Counted from the first letter of the stretch, positions 15,142 through 23,214 are shown. The stretch is DNA of 24,467 nucleotides from Candidatus Desantisiibacteriota bacterium (GCA_016209155.1 JACQWU010000153.1:1-24467), one strand, 5' to 3'. Translations and numbers: made by a program. Notes: generated from the letters alone by a model not told the origin.

Positions 15142-16041
15142 CTATATACATCCGTTTTTATTTAATATACACGGTCCATGATCGTGTCTTTCAATTTGTA
15201 TGGTGGAATGTTCAATTCCAAAACGATCATGTAACTCTTTTTGGAGTTCAGGTAAAAAATCATTGCTCAAGGGACTGTTATTTTTTATCAAATGGACAGA
15301 AAGAGCAACTTCTGTTGTACTCATAGACCAAATATGCAGATCATGTATCTGAACAATATTTTTAAGACCGGTTAAGTATTTTTGTATTTCTGCTATATCA
15401 ATACTTTCGGGAACAGAATCCATGATAAGATTCATCGAATCAAGAAGCAATGACCAGGTGCTGACAAGAATAACTGCCACTATAAAAAGACTGATAATAG
15501 GATCAATTAAGAGCCAGTTTGTGTACATAATGATTAACCCGGCTAATACTACGCCAAACGAAACTCCGGCATCAGCAGCCATATGCAGGAATGCGCCTCT
15601 GATATTTAAATCATGTTTTTTCCCTGATACAAAAAAAAGCGCCGTGATTGTATTAATAAAAACTCCTATTACCGCAATTGTAATAACTGTCAATCCTTGA
15701 ACCGGTTTTGGAGCGAATAACCTGCCAAAGGCTTCCCATGCAATCCCGCCAAGTGCAACAAGCAGTAAAATTGAGCTGGCTAAAGATGCTATTATCGTTA
15801 TTTTGCGGAATCCATATGTCCTTTTTTCTGTGGCTGCTTTCCTTGCCAGCAAACCAGCACCCCATGCAAGCAATAGACTTAATACATCACTTAAATTATG
15901 TCCGGCGTCTGCTATAAGTGCCAAAGATTCTGATTTCGCGCCATAGTATGCTTCAATTACTACAAAAACCATGTTAAGTAAAATACCGATGGCAAAAGCA
16001 CGATTGTAATTTTTTGTTTGATGATTGTGATTATGAGACAT
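15142..16041 (-). CDS. Cation diffusion facilitator (CzcD/ZitB-like) zinc/divalent cation efflux transporter
   Basis: A 299-residue inner-membrane proton antiporter exporting Zn2+ or a related divalent cation. Six hydrophobic helices fill residues about 14-200, followed by a cytoplasmic ferredoxin-like domain. The transport site is visible as HxxxD in TM2 (ADAGHNLSD, H48/D52, preceded by D45) and HxxxD in TM5 (HMAADAG, H153/D157); the H/D pairing is the zinc-type signature in this family. The N-terminus SHNHNHQ and C-terminus HDHGP are His-rich, which fits metal binding. Full length for the CDF family. It is transcribed towards the MITE-like element, which ends six bases beyond its stop. It starts 13 bases downstream of the frameshifted ATPase gene on the same strand and may share its transcript. 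Confidence 0.93.
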   Translation of the reverse strand: MSHNHNHQTKNYNRAFAIGILLNMVFVVIEAYYGAKSESLALIADAGHNLSDVLSLLLAWGAGLLARKAATEKRTYGFRKITIIASLASSILLLVALGGIAWEAFGRLFAPKPVQGLTVITIAVIGVFINTITALFFVSGKKHDLNIRGAFLHMAADAGVSFGVVLAGLIIMYTNWLLIDPIISLFIVAVILVSTWSLLLDSMNLIMDSVPESIDIAEIQKYLTGLKNIVQIHDLHIWSMSTTEVALSVHLIKNNSPLSNDFLPELQKELHDRFGIEHSTIQIERHDHGPCILNKNGCI

Positions 16042-16054
16042 ATAAATAATTCCT

Positions 16055-16720
16055 TTATATTTTAGGTTTAACTAAAGGATTTAGTTTTAATAAAAATTCA
16101 TCACAAGGTATACACAAAATTCCATTTTTCATTATACGTTCCCTGCCGCGGTAAAGTAAATAAGGAATGCTTTCAGGATAATCAGACTTAAAAGTATTTA
16201 ATGCCCTTAAATCCTCCGGTCGTATACGCAATGTATTTTTCACCTCAATTGCCCAAAACACTTCATCTCCATAGACAATAAAATCAACTTCCGAACCTGC
16301 CTGTGTCCGCCAATAGTAAACCCTGTTTTTATCTCCTCTATATGAATTCCATGCGATAAGATGCTGTGCTACCAATCCTTCCAGAGCAGAGCCTTCTATT
16401 TCTTCAGGTTTATCCAAAGGACCGGACGGTCTTAATGACCTAAATACTCCGGCATCAAAAAAGTAAAACTTTGGATGCGAAACAACTGCTCTTTTTGCCC
16501 GTTTTGTAAATATCGGCAGACGATATGACAATAACAAATCCTCAAGGATTGATACATACCCCTCCACAACCTTTCTTTCAATTTCACACTCCCGTGCAAC
16601 ATTGCTAATATTAAAGATAGAACCATGCGAAAAACTTACTGCCTCCAGAAACCTTGAAAAGTTACCTATATTCCTGACTAACCCCTCCATCTGAACTTCT
16701 TCCCTGATATAAAGCAACAT
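16055..16720 (-). CDS. AAA/DUF4143 paralogue, C-terminal fragment after frameshift
   Basis: C-terminal half of the second AAA_14/DUF4143 protein, in a different frame from its N-terminal half (16662-17210). The frame carries REEVQMEGLVRNIGNFSRFLEA, the winged-helix-like SFSHGSIFNISNVARECEI, and the PD-(D/E)XK-like core YYWRTQAGSEVDFIVYG...AIEVKNT. Aligned with the intact paralogue at 11322-12488 (AYIQDYLKEEV), the joined product would read TYVALYIREEV if two bases (one AT) were restored in the TATAT stretch near 16707-16712. There is no ribosome site before the first ATG here, so on its own this fragment is unlikely to be well translated. Either a decaying gene or an assembly error. Confidence 0.8.
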   Translation of the reverse strand: MLLYIREEVQMEGLVRNIGNFSRFLEAVSFSHGSIFNISNVARECEIERKVVEGYVSILEDLLLSYRLPIFTKRAKRAVVSHPKFYFFDAGVFRSLRPSGPLDKPEEIEGSALEGLVAQHLIAWNSYRGDKNRVYYWRTQAGSEVDFIVYGDEVFWAIEVKNTLRIRPEDLRALNTFKSDYPESIPYLLYRGRERIMKNGILCIPCDEFLLKLNPLVKPKI

Positions 16721-17210
16721 ATGTTTTTAAAACACTTGTAATATCTTTAGATGATATTACAAGCGGCAATAAACCATGTGTTAAGGCATTGTTCAAATTA
16801 AATTTTTTCCCAAGTTCAAAAGCTAAAAAAGGATGAAGTGTCTTTTTTATTACCCTTCCCGCAAGCAAATCCGCACCCTTCCTTTTAAGCTTGCGCGAAC
16901 TTGAGCCGGTTAATATAAATTGAATTTTAAGTTTTTTCTCTATTAAAAAATGAATAACACTTAATAGTTCGGGAATTTTTTGTATTTCGTCAATAACAAC
17001 TGTTTTTTTATCCGGATGCGCAAGAATAATCTCTCTCAGCCGTTCAGGATATGCGCTATATGAACGAAAAATATCAGGTTCAAGCAAATCTATCCATAAT
17101 GCATCAGGACAATTTTGCTTTAACCATGTTGTTTTTCCTGTTCCACGCGGGCCAAAAAGAAAAAAACTGTGTTCAGGTAATTGAAATGTTCTCGGTACTA
17201 TTGTTTCCAT
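16662..17210 (-). CDS. AAA/DUF4143 paralogue, N-terminal fragment before frameshift
   Basis: N-terminal ATPase half of a second AAA_14/DUF4143 protein. Walker A is GPRGTGKTT near residues 20-28, Walker B is VVIDEIQKIPE, and TGSSSRKLKRKGADLLAGR matches the same region of the intact gene (GSSARKLKRGHANLLGGR). After VLKTYVALY the frame drifts into QGRSSDGGVSQEYR and stops, while the true continuation is in the next frame. It has AGGAC six bases before ATG and a near-ideal promoter, so transcription is expected. The product would keep the P-loop and lose the DUF4143 and nuclease-like halves. Confidence 0.8.
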   Translation of the reverse strand: METIVPRTFQLPEHSFFLFGPRGTGKTTWLKQNCPDALWIDLLEPDIFRSYSAYPERLREIILAHPDKKTVVIDEIQKIPELLSVIHFLIEKKLKIQFILTGSSSRKLKRKGADLLAGRVIKKTLHPFLAFELGKKFNLNNALTHGLLPLVISSKDITSVLKTYVALYQGRSSDGGVSQEYR

Positions 17211-17223
17211 ATTAAGTCCTAAA

Positions 17224-17242
17224 TTGGAATTACTGATTCCAA
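17224..17242 (-). promoter_or_regulatory. Inverted repeat over the start region of the ATPase promoter
   Basis: TTGGAAT (17224-17230) and ATTCCAA (17236-17242) with a five-base gap lie directly downstream of the -10 box, where the transcript of the frameshifted ATPase gene should begin. The position fits a repressor operator. Confidence 0.45.
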
Positions 17243-17243
17243 A

Positions 17244-17272
17244 ATAATAGCAAGCTGCTTATCTTTTGTCAA
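17244..17272 (-). promoter_or_regulatory. Sigma70 promoter of the frameshifted AAA/DUF4143 gene
   Basis: On the minus strand TTGACA (17267-17272), 17 bases, TATTAT (17244-17249), about 34 bases before the ATG at 17210. Confidence 0.7.
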
Positions 17273-17303
17273 GAATATTTATTTTTCGAATTTAGTTCAT
17301 GAG

Positions 17304-17376
17304 GTAGGAGCAAACTCCGGTTTGCGATTTTTTGTCTTAATCGAATGAATTGTCGCAATCAGGAGATTGCTCCTAC
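17304..17376. repeat. REP-like inverted repeat, GTAGGAGCAA...TTGCTCCTAC
   Basis: Two 24-base arms (17304-17327 and 17353-17376) are inverted copies matching at 21 of 24 bases around a 25-base AT-rich centre. The left arm also has its own small hairpin (GCAAAC/GTTTGC). The right arm ends three bases from the stop codon of the downstream oxidoreductase gene, so it could act as its 3' stem or terminator. This style of GTAGGAGC repeat looks like a dispersed family. Confidence 0.7.
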
Positions 17377-17379
17377 CCG

Positions 17380-20300
17380 TCATAAATATTCCTTTTTAAT
17401 TTCCTTTATTACTTCAGCGGAAATGTCATTTATTATGATAGCTTCATTTTTTTGTATAATTTTATATGATATATATGCGAGAATTTGTGACAGAGAATCC
17501 TTTAAAGGTTCAGGGGTATTTTCTTCAACTAATGGTAAAAGCTTAACAGAGCAAATATTTCCTATTTCCTCAGAAGCTCTTTCAATTAGAAATGGAATGC
17601 TGTCTCTAATAGTTTTTTCAAATTTTGCTATAGCAGGGACATAAGTAAATATTGAGGCTTTTTTTACATGATTAACAGCATCCAGAATGGATGTAGGAAG
17701 AGGAGTGATAATTAATTTTATATTTTCTTTTATAATTTTTAGAATGAAGCCATAATTAAAAAAATCCATTATCTGTTTAAAAAAATTTATATATTTTACA
17801 GGTTCCAAAGCCAAAGACTCCGGAATATTCGAAGGTTCAATAGCTTCTCTTACAAGTGAAATCAAGCTCCGGATTTTTACATCGGGGTTTTTTAATGCTT
17901 CAAACTGCATCTGACAAAAATCACATGCAGTTACTAAAATTTCATCTTTACCTATCTTTTTACAAATATCACCTGCTATTTTATCAGATATATTGCTTTC
18001 GTTTACCCGTGTAATAAAATGTCCGCAGCATAATGCATCTTCATGAGATGCTGCCATTTCTTTAAATTTTATACCTGGCAGGGATTGAAGGACTTTTCTC
18101 GGCGGATGGTAAAGTTTTGCATGTGTTCCTAAATAACACGGATCATGATATTTTAAAGTATATGAGGGCATTTGTCTAAATTCCAGTTGATCGTTTATTA
18201 TTAAATCTTGAATCAATTCACTTATATGCAGTACTTTTATATCCCATTTCATACCGGATTCTTCTGCGAAAATCGGATAATATTTTTTAAATCCCAGATA
18301 GCATCCCGGACAATAAGTTATAATAGTTTTTATATTATTTTTTTTAAAATTATTTATATTTTCCTTAAATATCTCATACGCTTTTTCTTTATATCCCCAA
18401 AAAAGCATCAAGATTCCGCAGCATTCTTCCTCCTGCCCGAAATTCATAAATTTAAAACCGGATTTTGACAAAATCGTATTTATATTTTGAGCTTCATCGG
18501 TTCGCAAAGACAACGTACATCCGCTCCAGAATAAATTATCGGATGCTTCGGATCCTATAGGTAAAATATTCACCCTTGTATCTTTGGGAATTCCCCATAT
18601 ATTTCCTGTAATCTCCTCAATCCATGTCATTAACTCAAATACAGGGAAGCTATCTAACTTTTTATCCTCTTTTTGATAAGTTTTCATAATATTCCAGCAT
18701 TCAAAAACAGGAATCTCTGTCTGGCAGTGAATATCGCATTTACCGCATGTCGCGCAAAACGAAAAAAGGTCCGCAATTTCCTGACTATATTTCAAATTAT
18801 TTTTAAGCAGCTGCCTTATTAAATACCATTTCCCGCGCGGAGAGAATTTTTCTTTAAATGTTGCTTTATAAATAGGACAATCCTTTCTGCAAAATCCGCA
18901 TTGCGCGCATGCAAATGCTTCATTAAAAATTTTTTCCGGAAAACCCGCAGGACGTCTTATCCTGTCTGAAAGTAATGTCCCTGCAAGACTGCTCAATGAA
19001 TCTCCCATAAGTGATGATGCTTTTAGAGCTGTTTTAAGATGAGTGGAAGCATCATGTTCTCCTTTCATTAGAATAACCTTGCCCGGATTAAAAATATCAT
19101 TAGGATCGCTTACTTTTTTAAATTCCTTAACCATGTTAAACTTTTTTTCCCCTAATACAGATAAAGCTCTGTCATGAAAATACATCCCCAGAGTATAAAC
19201 TCTTCCCCCTAAACTTTCCGCAAGTTCGATCATTTCCAGAGATTTTTTACTGTGATTGGTATATTCCGTATTACGTTCATCATCAAGAGCAAACCCGATT
19301 AAATTTGCTTTGTCTTTTTCTATAATACTCCCATGCAGACTCATATCGGGAATATTCTTTTCAATTTTTTTAATAAGCTCTTCCAGATGATTAAAACTTA
19401 AGACTACTTCTCCTGATATAATAGACGGTCCAAGGCTTTTAAAACGCATTGGATAATAACGTGAATCCCAATACCATGAAGAGGCTTCCGCTCCCATGAT
19501 TTCACCTTTATTTATTTTTATAATCTCAATAAGCGGATTTTTTACAACATTTTCTCTTTTATCCGGGTACATACAGATTAAAATATATTTATCACGGGGA
19601 TAGAATTTTAGATCATGGATTTCCTGCTTGAATTTCGCAAACAAAGGCAGTTCATAAATTAAATTCCATAAAGGTATATTCTTTTCATTAATATCTGAAA
19701 TAGCTTTAATTATCGTATCAAGTGTCGGGAAAGCCGCGATCACAATATTTATACGGTTATTTTCTTTAAGTTTTAATGTGACCTGTGTGATAAATCCTGT
19801 TATGCCTTCAAGCTCGTATACAAGATCCAACTCATCTTCACTTACATGTTTTATTTCACCTTGAGTATTAACAAACGTCACAGATTTGATAGATTTATAA
19901 AAAAAACCGTATTCATAACCGCCGAATCCGGCACCTCCTTCTGCTGTCCAGCCCCCGACAGTAGAAGCAAGAGAGATTGAGGGAAATGTCCTTAAATCGA
20001 GCCCTTTCAGTTCAATTATATTTTCAAGGTCTTTCCATATAACACCGGGTTCCACAGTAACAGTCTCTGCGTTTTCATCAATTGAGATCACTTTATTCAT
20101 TCGCGTAAAATCAACCACTATCCCGCCCTGAACCGGAATTGCTCCGCCATAACCGCTTGTACCGGAACCGCGTGGAGTAAGAGGAATAAGATGTTTGTGT
20201 GAAAATTTAATAAGGGATACAATTTCTTCTTCATTTAAAGGCTGTACAACGGCAAGAGGTATTTTAATAATCATTTTTTCAATAATAGAAGGTATACTTG

Positions 20301-20406
20301 CCATATCATGAGAATAAAGCATGCGGTCAATCATTTCAAAAGTGATACGCGAATCGAAAATTTTTTTTAGTGTTTCTTCCTGTTCCCGGGTTAAAAATTT
20401 ATGCAT
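17380..20406 (-). CDS. Fused FAD-linked oxidase / Fe-S (GlcD-GlcF or D-lactate dehydrogenase type) oxidoreductase
   Basis: A 1008-residue flavin/Fe-S enzyme expected to oxidise a 2-hydroxy acid such as D-lactate or glycolate and pass electrons through clusters to a membrane or soluble acceptor. Residues about 48-215 form the FAD-binding domain (TPRGSGTSGYGGAIP at 77-91; GGWTAEGGAGFGGYEYG at 151-167). Residues 215-447 are the FAD-oxidase C-terminal domain, ending in DPNDIFNPGK. Two [4Fe-4S] motifs follow: C500/C503/C506/C510 and C551/C554/C557/C561. Two CCG-type domains hold C630, C662-C663, C699 and C702, then C757, C793-C794, C828 and C831. These functions are often split between two genes (glcD, glcF). 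Residues 855-1008 are an extra tail without cysteine motifs that I do not recognise. The gene is monocistronic, with AAGG before ATG and the 17304-17376 repeat at its end. Confidence 0.85.
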   Translation of the reverse strand: MHKFLTREQEETLKKIFDSRITFEMIDRMLYSHDMASIPSIIEKMIIKIPLAVVQPLNEEEIVSLIKFSHKHLIPLTPRGSGTSGYGGAIPVQGGIVVDFTRMNKVISIDENAETVTVEPGVIWKDLENIIELKGLDLRTFPSISLASTVGGWTAEGGAGFGGYEYGFFYKSIKSVTFVNTQGEIKHVSEDELDLVYELEGITGFITQVTLKLKENNRINIVIAAFPTLDTIIKAISDINEKNIPLWNLIYELPLFAKFKQEIHDLKFYPRDKYILICMYPDKRENVVKNPLIEIIKINKGEIMGAEASSWYWDSRYYPMRFKSLGPSIISGEVVLSFNHLEELIKKIEKNIPDMSLHGSIIEKDKANLIGFALDDERNTEYTNHSKKSLEMIELAESLGGRVYTLGMYFHDRALSVLGEKKFNMVKEFKKVSDPNDIFNPGKVILMKGEHDASTHLKTALKASSLMGDSLSSLAGTLLSDRIRRPAGFPEKIFNEAFACAQCGFCRKDCPIYKATFKEKFSPRGKWYLIRQLLKNNLKYSQEIADLFSFCATCGKCDIHCQTEIPVFECWNIMKTYQKEDKKLDSFPVFELMTWIEEITGNIWGIPKDTRVNILPIGSEASDNLFWSGCTLSLRTDEAQNINTILSKSGFKFMNFGQEEECCGILMLFWGYKEKAYEIFKENINNFKKNNIKTIITYCPGCYLGFKKYYPIFAEESGMKWDIKVLHISELIQDLIINDQLEFRQMPSYTLKYHDPCYLGTHAKLYHPPRKVLQSLPGIKFKEMAASHEDALCCGHFITRVNESNISDKIAGDICKKIGKDEILVTACDFCQMQFEALKNPDVKIRSLISLVREAIEPSNIPESLALEPVKYINFFKQIMDFFNYGFILKIIKENIKLIITPLPTSILDAVNHVKKASIFTYVPAIAKFEKTIRDSIPFLIERASEEIGNICSVKLLPLVEENTPEPLKDSLSQILAYISYKIIQKNEAIIINDISAEVIKEIKKEYL

Positions 20407-20487
20407 AAAAAACCTTTTTTATTTTAGTTTAATATAATAATTTTTTAGTCTACTAACAATTAGAATAAAGTCAAGAGAAAAAATATT

Positions 20488-20515
20488 TTGACATTTATAA
20501 AAATTTCAATATAAT
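20488..20515 (+). promoter_or_regulatory. Strong sigma70 promoter of the pyrophosphatase gene
   Basis: Perfect TTGACA (20488-20493), 16-base spacer, perfect TATAAT (20510-20515). AAGGAG (20543-20548) follows eight bases ahead of the ATG at 20557. High, probably constitutive, expression is expected. Confidence 0.8.
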
Positions 20516-20556
20516 CTGTAAGTTATTTTAATTGTCAGTATAAAGGAGATAAGTAA

Positions 20557-21123
20557 ATGAAAGATGTAAATAAATTTCAAAAAAAAGCGGTTGTAAAGCA
20601 AAAACAAAATAAATTCTCAAATGATGACGACATGGTCGTTACTGTTATGATCGAGATCCCAAAAGGAAGCAGAAATAAATATGAATTCGATAAAGAAAGA
20701 AAAATGCTTAAATTTGATAGAATGCTTTTTTCTGCTGTTCATTATCCCAGTGATTATGGATTTATTGTTGATACCCTGGCACAAGATAAGGACCCTTTGG
20801 ATGCGCTGGTTTTGATTTGGGAGCCTACTTTCCCCGGATGTATTATTGAGGCTAAACCGGTTGGTTTATTCAAAATGTGGGATGAAAAAGGACCGGATGA
20901 AAAAGTTCTTTGTGTCCCGATTTATGACCCGTTATGGAATCACATTAAGAATCTTTCAGAACTGCCGCCTCATTTACTAAAGGAAATAGAACATTTTTTT
21001 ACTATCTATAAAGAACTTGAAGAAAAAAAGACAGGTGTTGAAGGATGGGAAGACCGTGAATCAGCAATAAGGATAATTAAAGAATCCAGAGAAAGATATA
21101 AAAAACAACTAAAAAAGAAATAG
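20557..21123 (+). CDS. ppa: Inorganic pyrophosphatase, family I
   Basis: A 188-residue soluble cytoplasmic enzyme hydrolysing pyrophosphate to two phosphates with Mg2+, pulling biosynthetic reactions forward. The family I signature DKDPLDALVL (D77, D79, D82 as metal ligands) is intact, as are EIPKGSRNKYEFD near the N-terminus and HYPSDYGFI (62-70). Slightly longer than typical bacterial enzymes because of a Lys-rich N-terminal extension (residues 1-24) and a Lys-rich tail. It has its own perfect-consensus promoter and ribosome site, and it converges on the MarC gene with only ten bases between, so no separate terminator is visible. Confidence 0.95.
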   Translation: MKDVNKFQKKAVVKQKQNKFSNDDDMVVTVMIEIPKGSRNKYEFDKERKMLKFDRMLFSAVHYPSDYGFIVDTLAQDKDPLDALVLIWEPTFPGCIIEAKPVGLFKMWDEKGPDEKVLCVPIYDPLWNHIKNLSELPPHLLKEIEHFFTIYKELEEKKTGVEGWEDRESAIRIIKESRERYKKQLKKK

Positions 21124-21133
21124 GACAATGCGG

Positions 21134-21724
21134 CTATTTTGAAGCCAGACTAATAACCAGAACAATTCCTTTTCGAATCATCATTACGGCAATTGCTGCC
21201 AGAAAAAGATGAGCTATTTTGGATAATGCTTTTACTCCTGATTCGCCTAAAATTTTTACCAGAATATTTGATAACGATAGAATTATACCTGTTAAAAAAA
21301 TATTGGTTATAACTGCGGCAAGAGTTAAATACAACCCATGCTCTCCAAGCATAATTAATGAAGTAGTTAAAACAGCCGGCCCGACAATTAAAGGAGTGCC
21401 GAGAGGGACTGCTCCTAATTCCCGGTTCGGAATACGCTTGCTCTTTCCCGGAACCATGATATCTACAATTGATATACAAAACAAAATTGCTCCCCCGGCT
21501 ACCATGAAATCACATATTGTAATACCTAATAATTTAAATACTGTTTTCCCGAGAAAAATAAATCCTATTGCTAAACATCCGGCTGTTATCATTGACTGAA
21601 ATATAATTTTTAATTTTTCATTTTTATGCAATCCTTGAGTAAGAGATACAAAAACGGGTAATATCCCGACTGAATCAACAGCAACAAATATTGGAATAAA
21701 AACCAATAAAAAATTTTTAATCAT
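21134..21724 (-). CDS. MarC family integral membrane protein
   Basis: A 196-residue inner-membrane protein of the MarC/UPF0056 family, sometimes annotated as a neutral amino acid transporter; for most members the function is unproven. Six hydrophobic segments are visible. Family features include the N-terminal FVAVDSVGILPVFVSLTQG, where a polar residue pair sits in a membrane helix, and the central GAVPLGTPLIVGPAVLTTSLI motif, a near-perfect MarC signature. Full length. AGGGAC lies before the ATG. No transcriptional partners: it converges on ppa and diverges from the 46-residue small ORF. Confidence 0.92.
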   Translation of the reverse strand: MIKNFLLVFIPIFVAVDSVGILPVFVSLTQGLHKNEKLKIIFQSMITAGCLAIGFIFLGKTVFKLLGITICDFMVAGGAILFCISIVDIMVPGKSKRIPNRELGAVPLGTPLIVGPAVLTTSLIMLGEHGLYLTLAAVITNIFLTGIILSLSNILVKILGESGVKALSKIAHLFLAAIAVMMIRKGIVLVISLASK

Positions 21725-21889
21725 TTTAGTCCCTAACTTTAAATAAATTTTTTACTAAAGTTTTACACGATAATACCGAATAATATAATAGGACTGACAA
21801 AAAAGATAAACTTATATTTAGTCTACAAACAGCCGAAACAATTTTTTCTTAACGGCTGTATATTAAATTGAACAGATGGAGCTATTAAC

Positions 21890-22030
21890 ATGGAAGAGAC
21901 AATTCAGATTTTAGACAATTTAATAAAAAAATATCGTATGTTCAGCAGTAACATTCATATTGCTGATTTTGTTGAAAAAATTGAAGAATTAAAAGACAAT
22001 ATTGATCAAAAGGAACTAAGTCTAAAATAA
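21890..22030 (+). CDS. Hypothetical 46-residue small protein
   Basis: A short frame with a proper ribosome site (TGGAG, eight bases before ATG): MEETIQILDNLIKKYRMFSS... through IEELKDNIDQKELSLK. It is acidic/lysine-rich, without a membrane segment or cysteines, and looks like two amphipathic helices, consistent with a small regulatory or partner protein. It occupies the only sizeable space (21725-22043) between marC and recR, on the opposite strand to both. I recognise no family. Support comes from start signals and residue pattern only. Confidence 0.5.
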   Translation: MEETIQILDNLIKKYRMFSSNIHIADFVEKIEELKDNIDQKELSLK

Positions 22031-22043
22031 ATTTTAATTATAT

Positions 22044-22646
22044 TTACGATATTTCCCTGCGGCCTTCCATTGCTTTCCCAAGAGTAAGTTCATCAATGTA
22101 TTCCAGATCTCCACCCATTGGCACACCTGAAGCCAGTCTGGTTATTTTTATATTCAAAGGTTTTATCAGCTGAGTCAAATAAATTGCAGTAGCTTCACCT
22201 TCAGTGTTATGATTTGTAGCCAGAATAATTTCTCTTACCGGTGAATTTGTAAGGCGGATTAAAAGTTCTTTGATTTTAATATTATCAGGATTTATTCCTT
22301 TAAGCGGAGAAAGGTGTCCCAATAATACATGATAAATACCGCGAAATGCTCCGGTTTTTTCTATAGCAATTAAATCTCTGGGATCCTCAACAACGCATAA
22401 AAGTGATGAATCCCGTTTTACATCCCTGCAAATATTACATGGAGATATTTCTGTTATACTAAAACATTTCTCACAAAAACTTATTTTTTCTTTTACATCT
22501 TTGATAGCTTCCCTGAGATTTTCAGCCTGCTCAAGAGGTATCTTTAAAATGTAAAATGCCAGACGTTCGGCACTTCTGGTGCCTACACCTGGCATTTTTT
22601 TTAATTCTTTAATCAATTTTTCCAAACTGGCAGCATTTTGCATCAC
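22044..22646 (-). CDS. recR: Recombination mediator protein RecR
   Basis: A 198-200-residue DNA-binding protein that, with RecO and RecF, loads RecA on gapped DNA. Domains in order: helix-hairpin-helix (LKKMPGVGTRSAERLAFYIL), a zinc finger C58-x2-C61...C70-x2-C73 (CEKCFSITEISPCNIC), a Toprim domain (LCVVEDPRDLIAIEKTGAFRGIYHVL... and ATNHNTEGEATAIYL), and the terminal GGDLEYIDELTLGKAMEGR, all intact. The likely start is ATG 22643, which overlaps the ybaB stop as TGATG, rather than the GTG at 22646; no independent ribosome site is evident, so translation is coupled to ybaB. This ybaB-recR pairing is common in bacteria; here a ferredoxin gene precedes it where dnaX is often found. Confidence 0.96.
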   Translation of the reverse strand: MMQNAASLEKLIKELKKMPGVGTRSAERLAFYILKIPLEQAENLREAIKDVKEKISFCEKCFSITEISPCNICRDVKRDSSLLCVVEDPRDLIAIEKTGAFRGIYHVLLGHLSPLKGINPDNIKIKELLIRLTNSPVREIILATNHNTEGEATAIYLTQLIKPLNIKITRLASGVPMGGDLEYIDELTLGKAMEGRREIS

Positions 22647-22960
22647 ATTAAACCCGGGATATTTAGTCCGCCTGAAACTCCGCGCATTTCATCCTCAACC
22701 ATTTTCAAGGATTGCCTGATAGCTTCATTTACTCCGGAGAGAATCAGGTCTTCAAGCATTTCTATATCATTTGGATTTACAACATCTTTTTCAATTTTAA
22801 TTTTCAATACTTCCTGTTTTCCATTAATGCTTATATTGACCATCCCACCGCCGGTTGATACGTCTATTACCTTATTTTCCAGTTCTTTCTGCAATTTAAC
22901 CATTTGAGATTGCATCTGCTGGACTTTTTTCAGCATGTTATTCATGCCGCCTTTAACCAT
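22643..22960 (-). CDS. ybaB: YbaB/EbfC family nucleoid-associated protein
   Basis: A 105-residue dimeric DNA-binding protein thought to influence chromosome structure and gene expression. Typical features are a Gly/Met/Gln-rich N-terminal helix (VKGGMNNMLKKVQQMQSQMVKLQKE... as two shorter pieces), the central sheet with VDVSTGGGMVNISINGK-like sequence, and the DLILSGVNEAIRQSLKMVEDEMRGVSGG helix. The tail NIPGLM leads straight into the recR overlap. A second in-frame Met (MNNML) five residues later also has a good upstream purine run, so the exact start is uncertain. It follows the ferredoxin by 29 bases and probably shares its transcript. Confidence 0.93.
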   Translation of the reverse strand: MVKGGMNNMLKKVQQMQSQMVKLQKELENKVIDVSTGGGMVNISINGKQEVLKIKIEKDVVNPNDIEMLEDLILSGVNEAIRQSLKMVEDEMRGVSGGLNIPGLM

Positions 22961-22989
22961 AAATTATATCCCCGCTTTCTTCTTTGTTG

Positions 22990-23172
22990 TTAATCAAGAG
23001 ATAAACATTTTTCAGGACAGCTCTCAACGCATGTTCCGCATTCTATACAAGCTTCCGGATGAATGATAATACTTTTTCCATCCTTAATTTCAAAAACATT
23101 CGGATCAACAGGACAAACTGTCTGACATGTTCCTTCTCCTGTGCATTTAGGTGTGTCTATTTTTATTGGCAT
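22990..23172 (-). CDS. Small ferredoxin with one standard and one C-x2-E-x2-C cluster motif
   Basis: A 60-residue soluble electron carrier. The second cluster motif is standard: C42-x2-C45-x2-C48-x3-C52-P (CIECGTCVESCP). The first reads C10-x2-E13-x2-C16-x3-C20-P (CTGEGTCQTVCP), so the usual second cysteine is glutamate. In known ferredoxins an acidic residue at this place goes with a [3Fe-4S] or an unusual [4Fe-4S] cluster (Asp14 in Pyrococcus furiosus ferredoxin). Start ATG has a strong AAGGAGG nine bases upstream. It heads the ferredoxin-ybaB-recR unit and diverges from the endonuclease Q gene. Confidence 0.9.
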   Translation of the reverse strand: MPIKIDTPKCTGEGTCQTVCPVDPNVFEIKDGKSIIIHPEACIECGTCVESCPEKCLSLD

Positions 23173-23214
23173 TGGGTATTTCCTCCTTTTTAATTAAATT
23201 TTGAAATATTTTTA

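Noticed and set aside
15653-15865. 70-residue minus-strand ORF inside the CDF gene
   Set aside because: Out-of-frame shadow of a well-conserved transporter.
16690-16720. Programmed ribosomal frameshift in the second AAA/DUF4143 gene
   Set aside because: No slippery heptamer or following stem is evident, and the intact paralogue is read without any shift; a lesion or assembly error is simpler.
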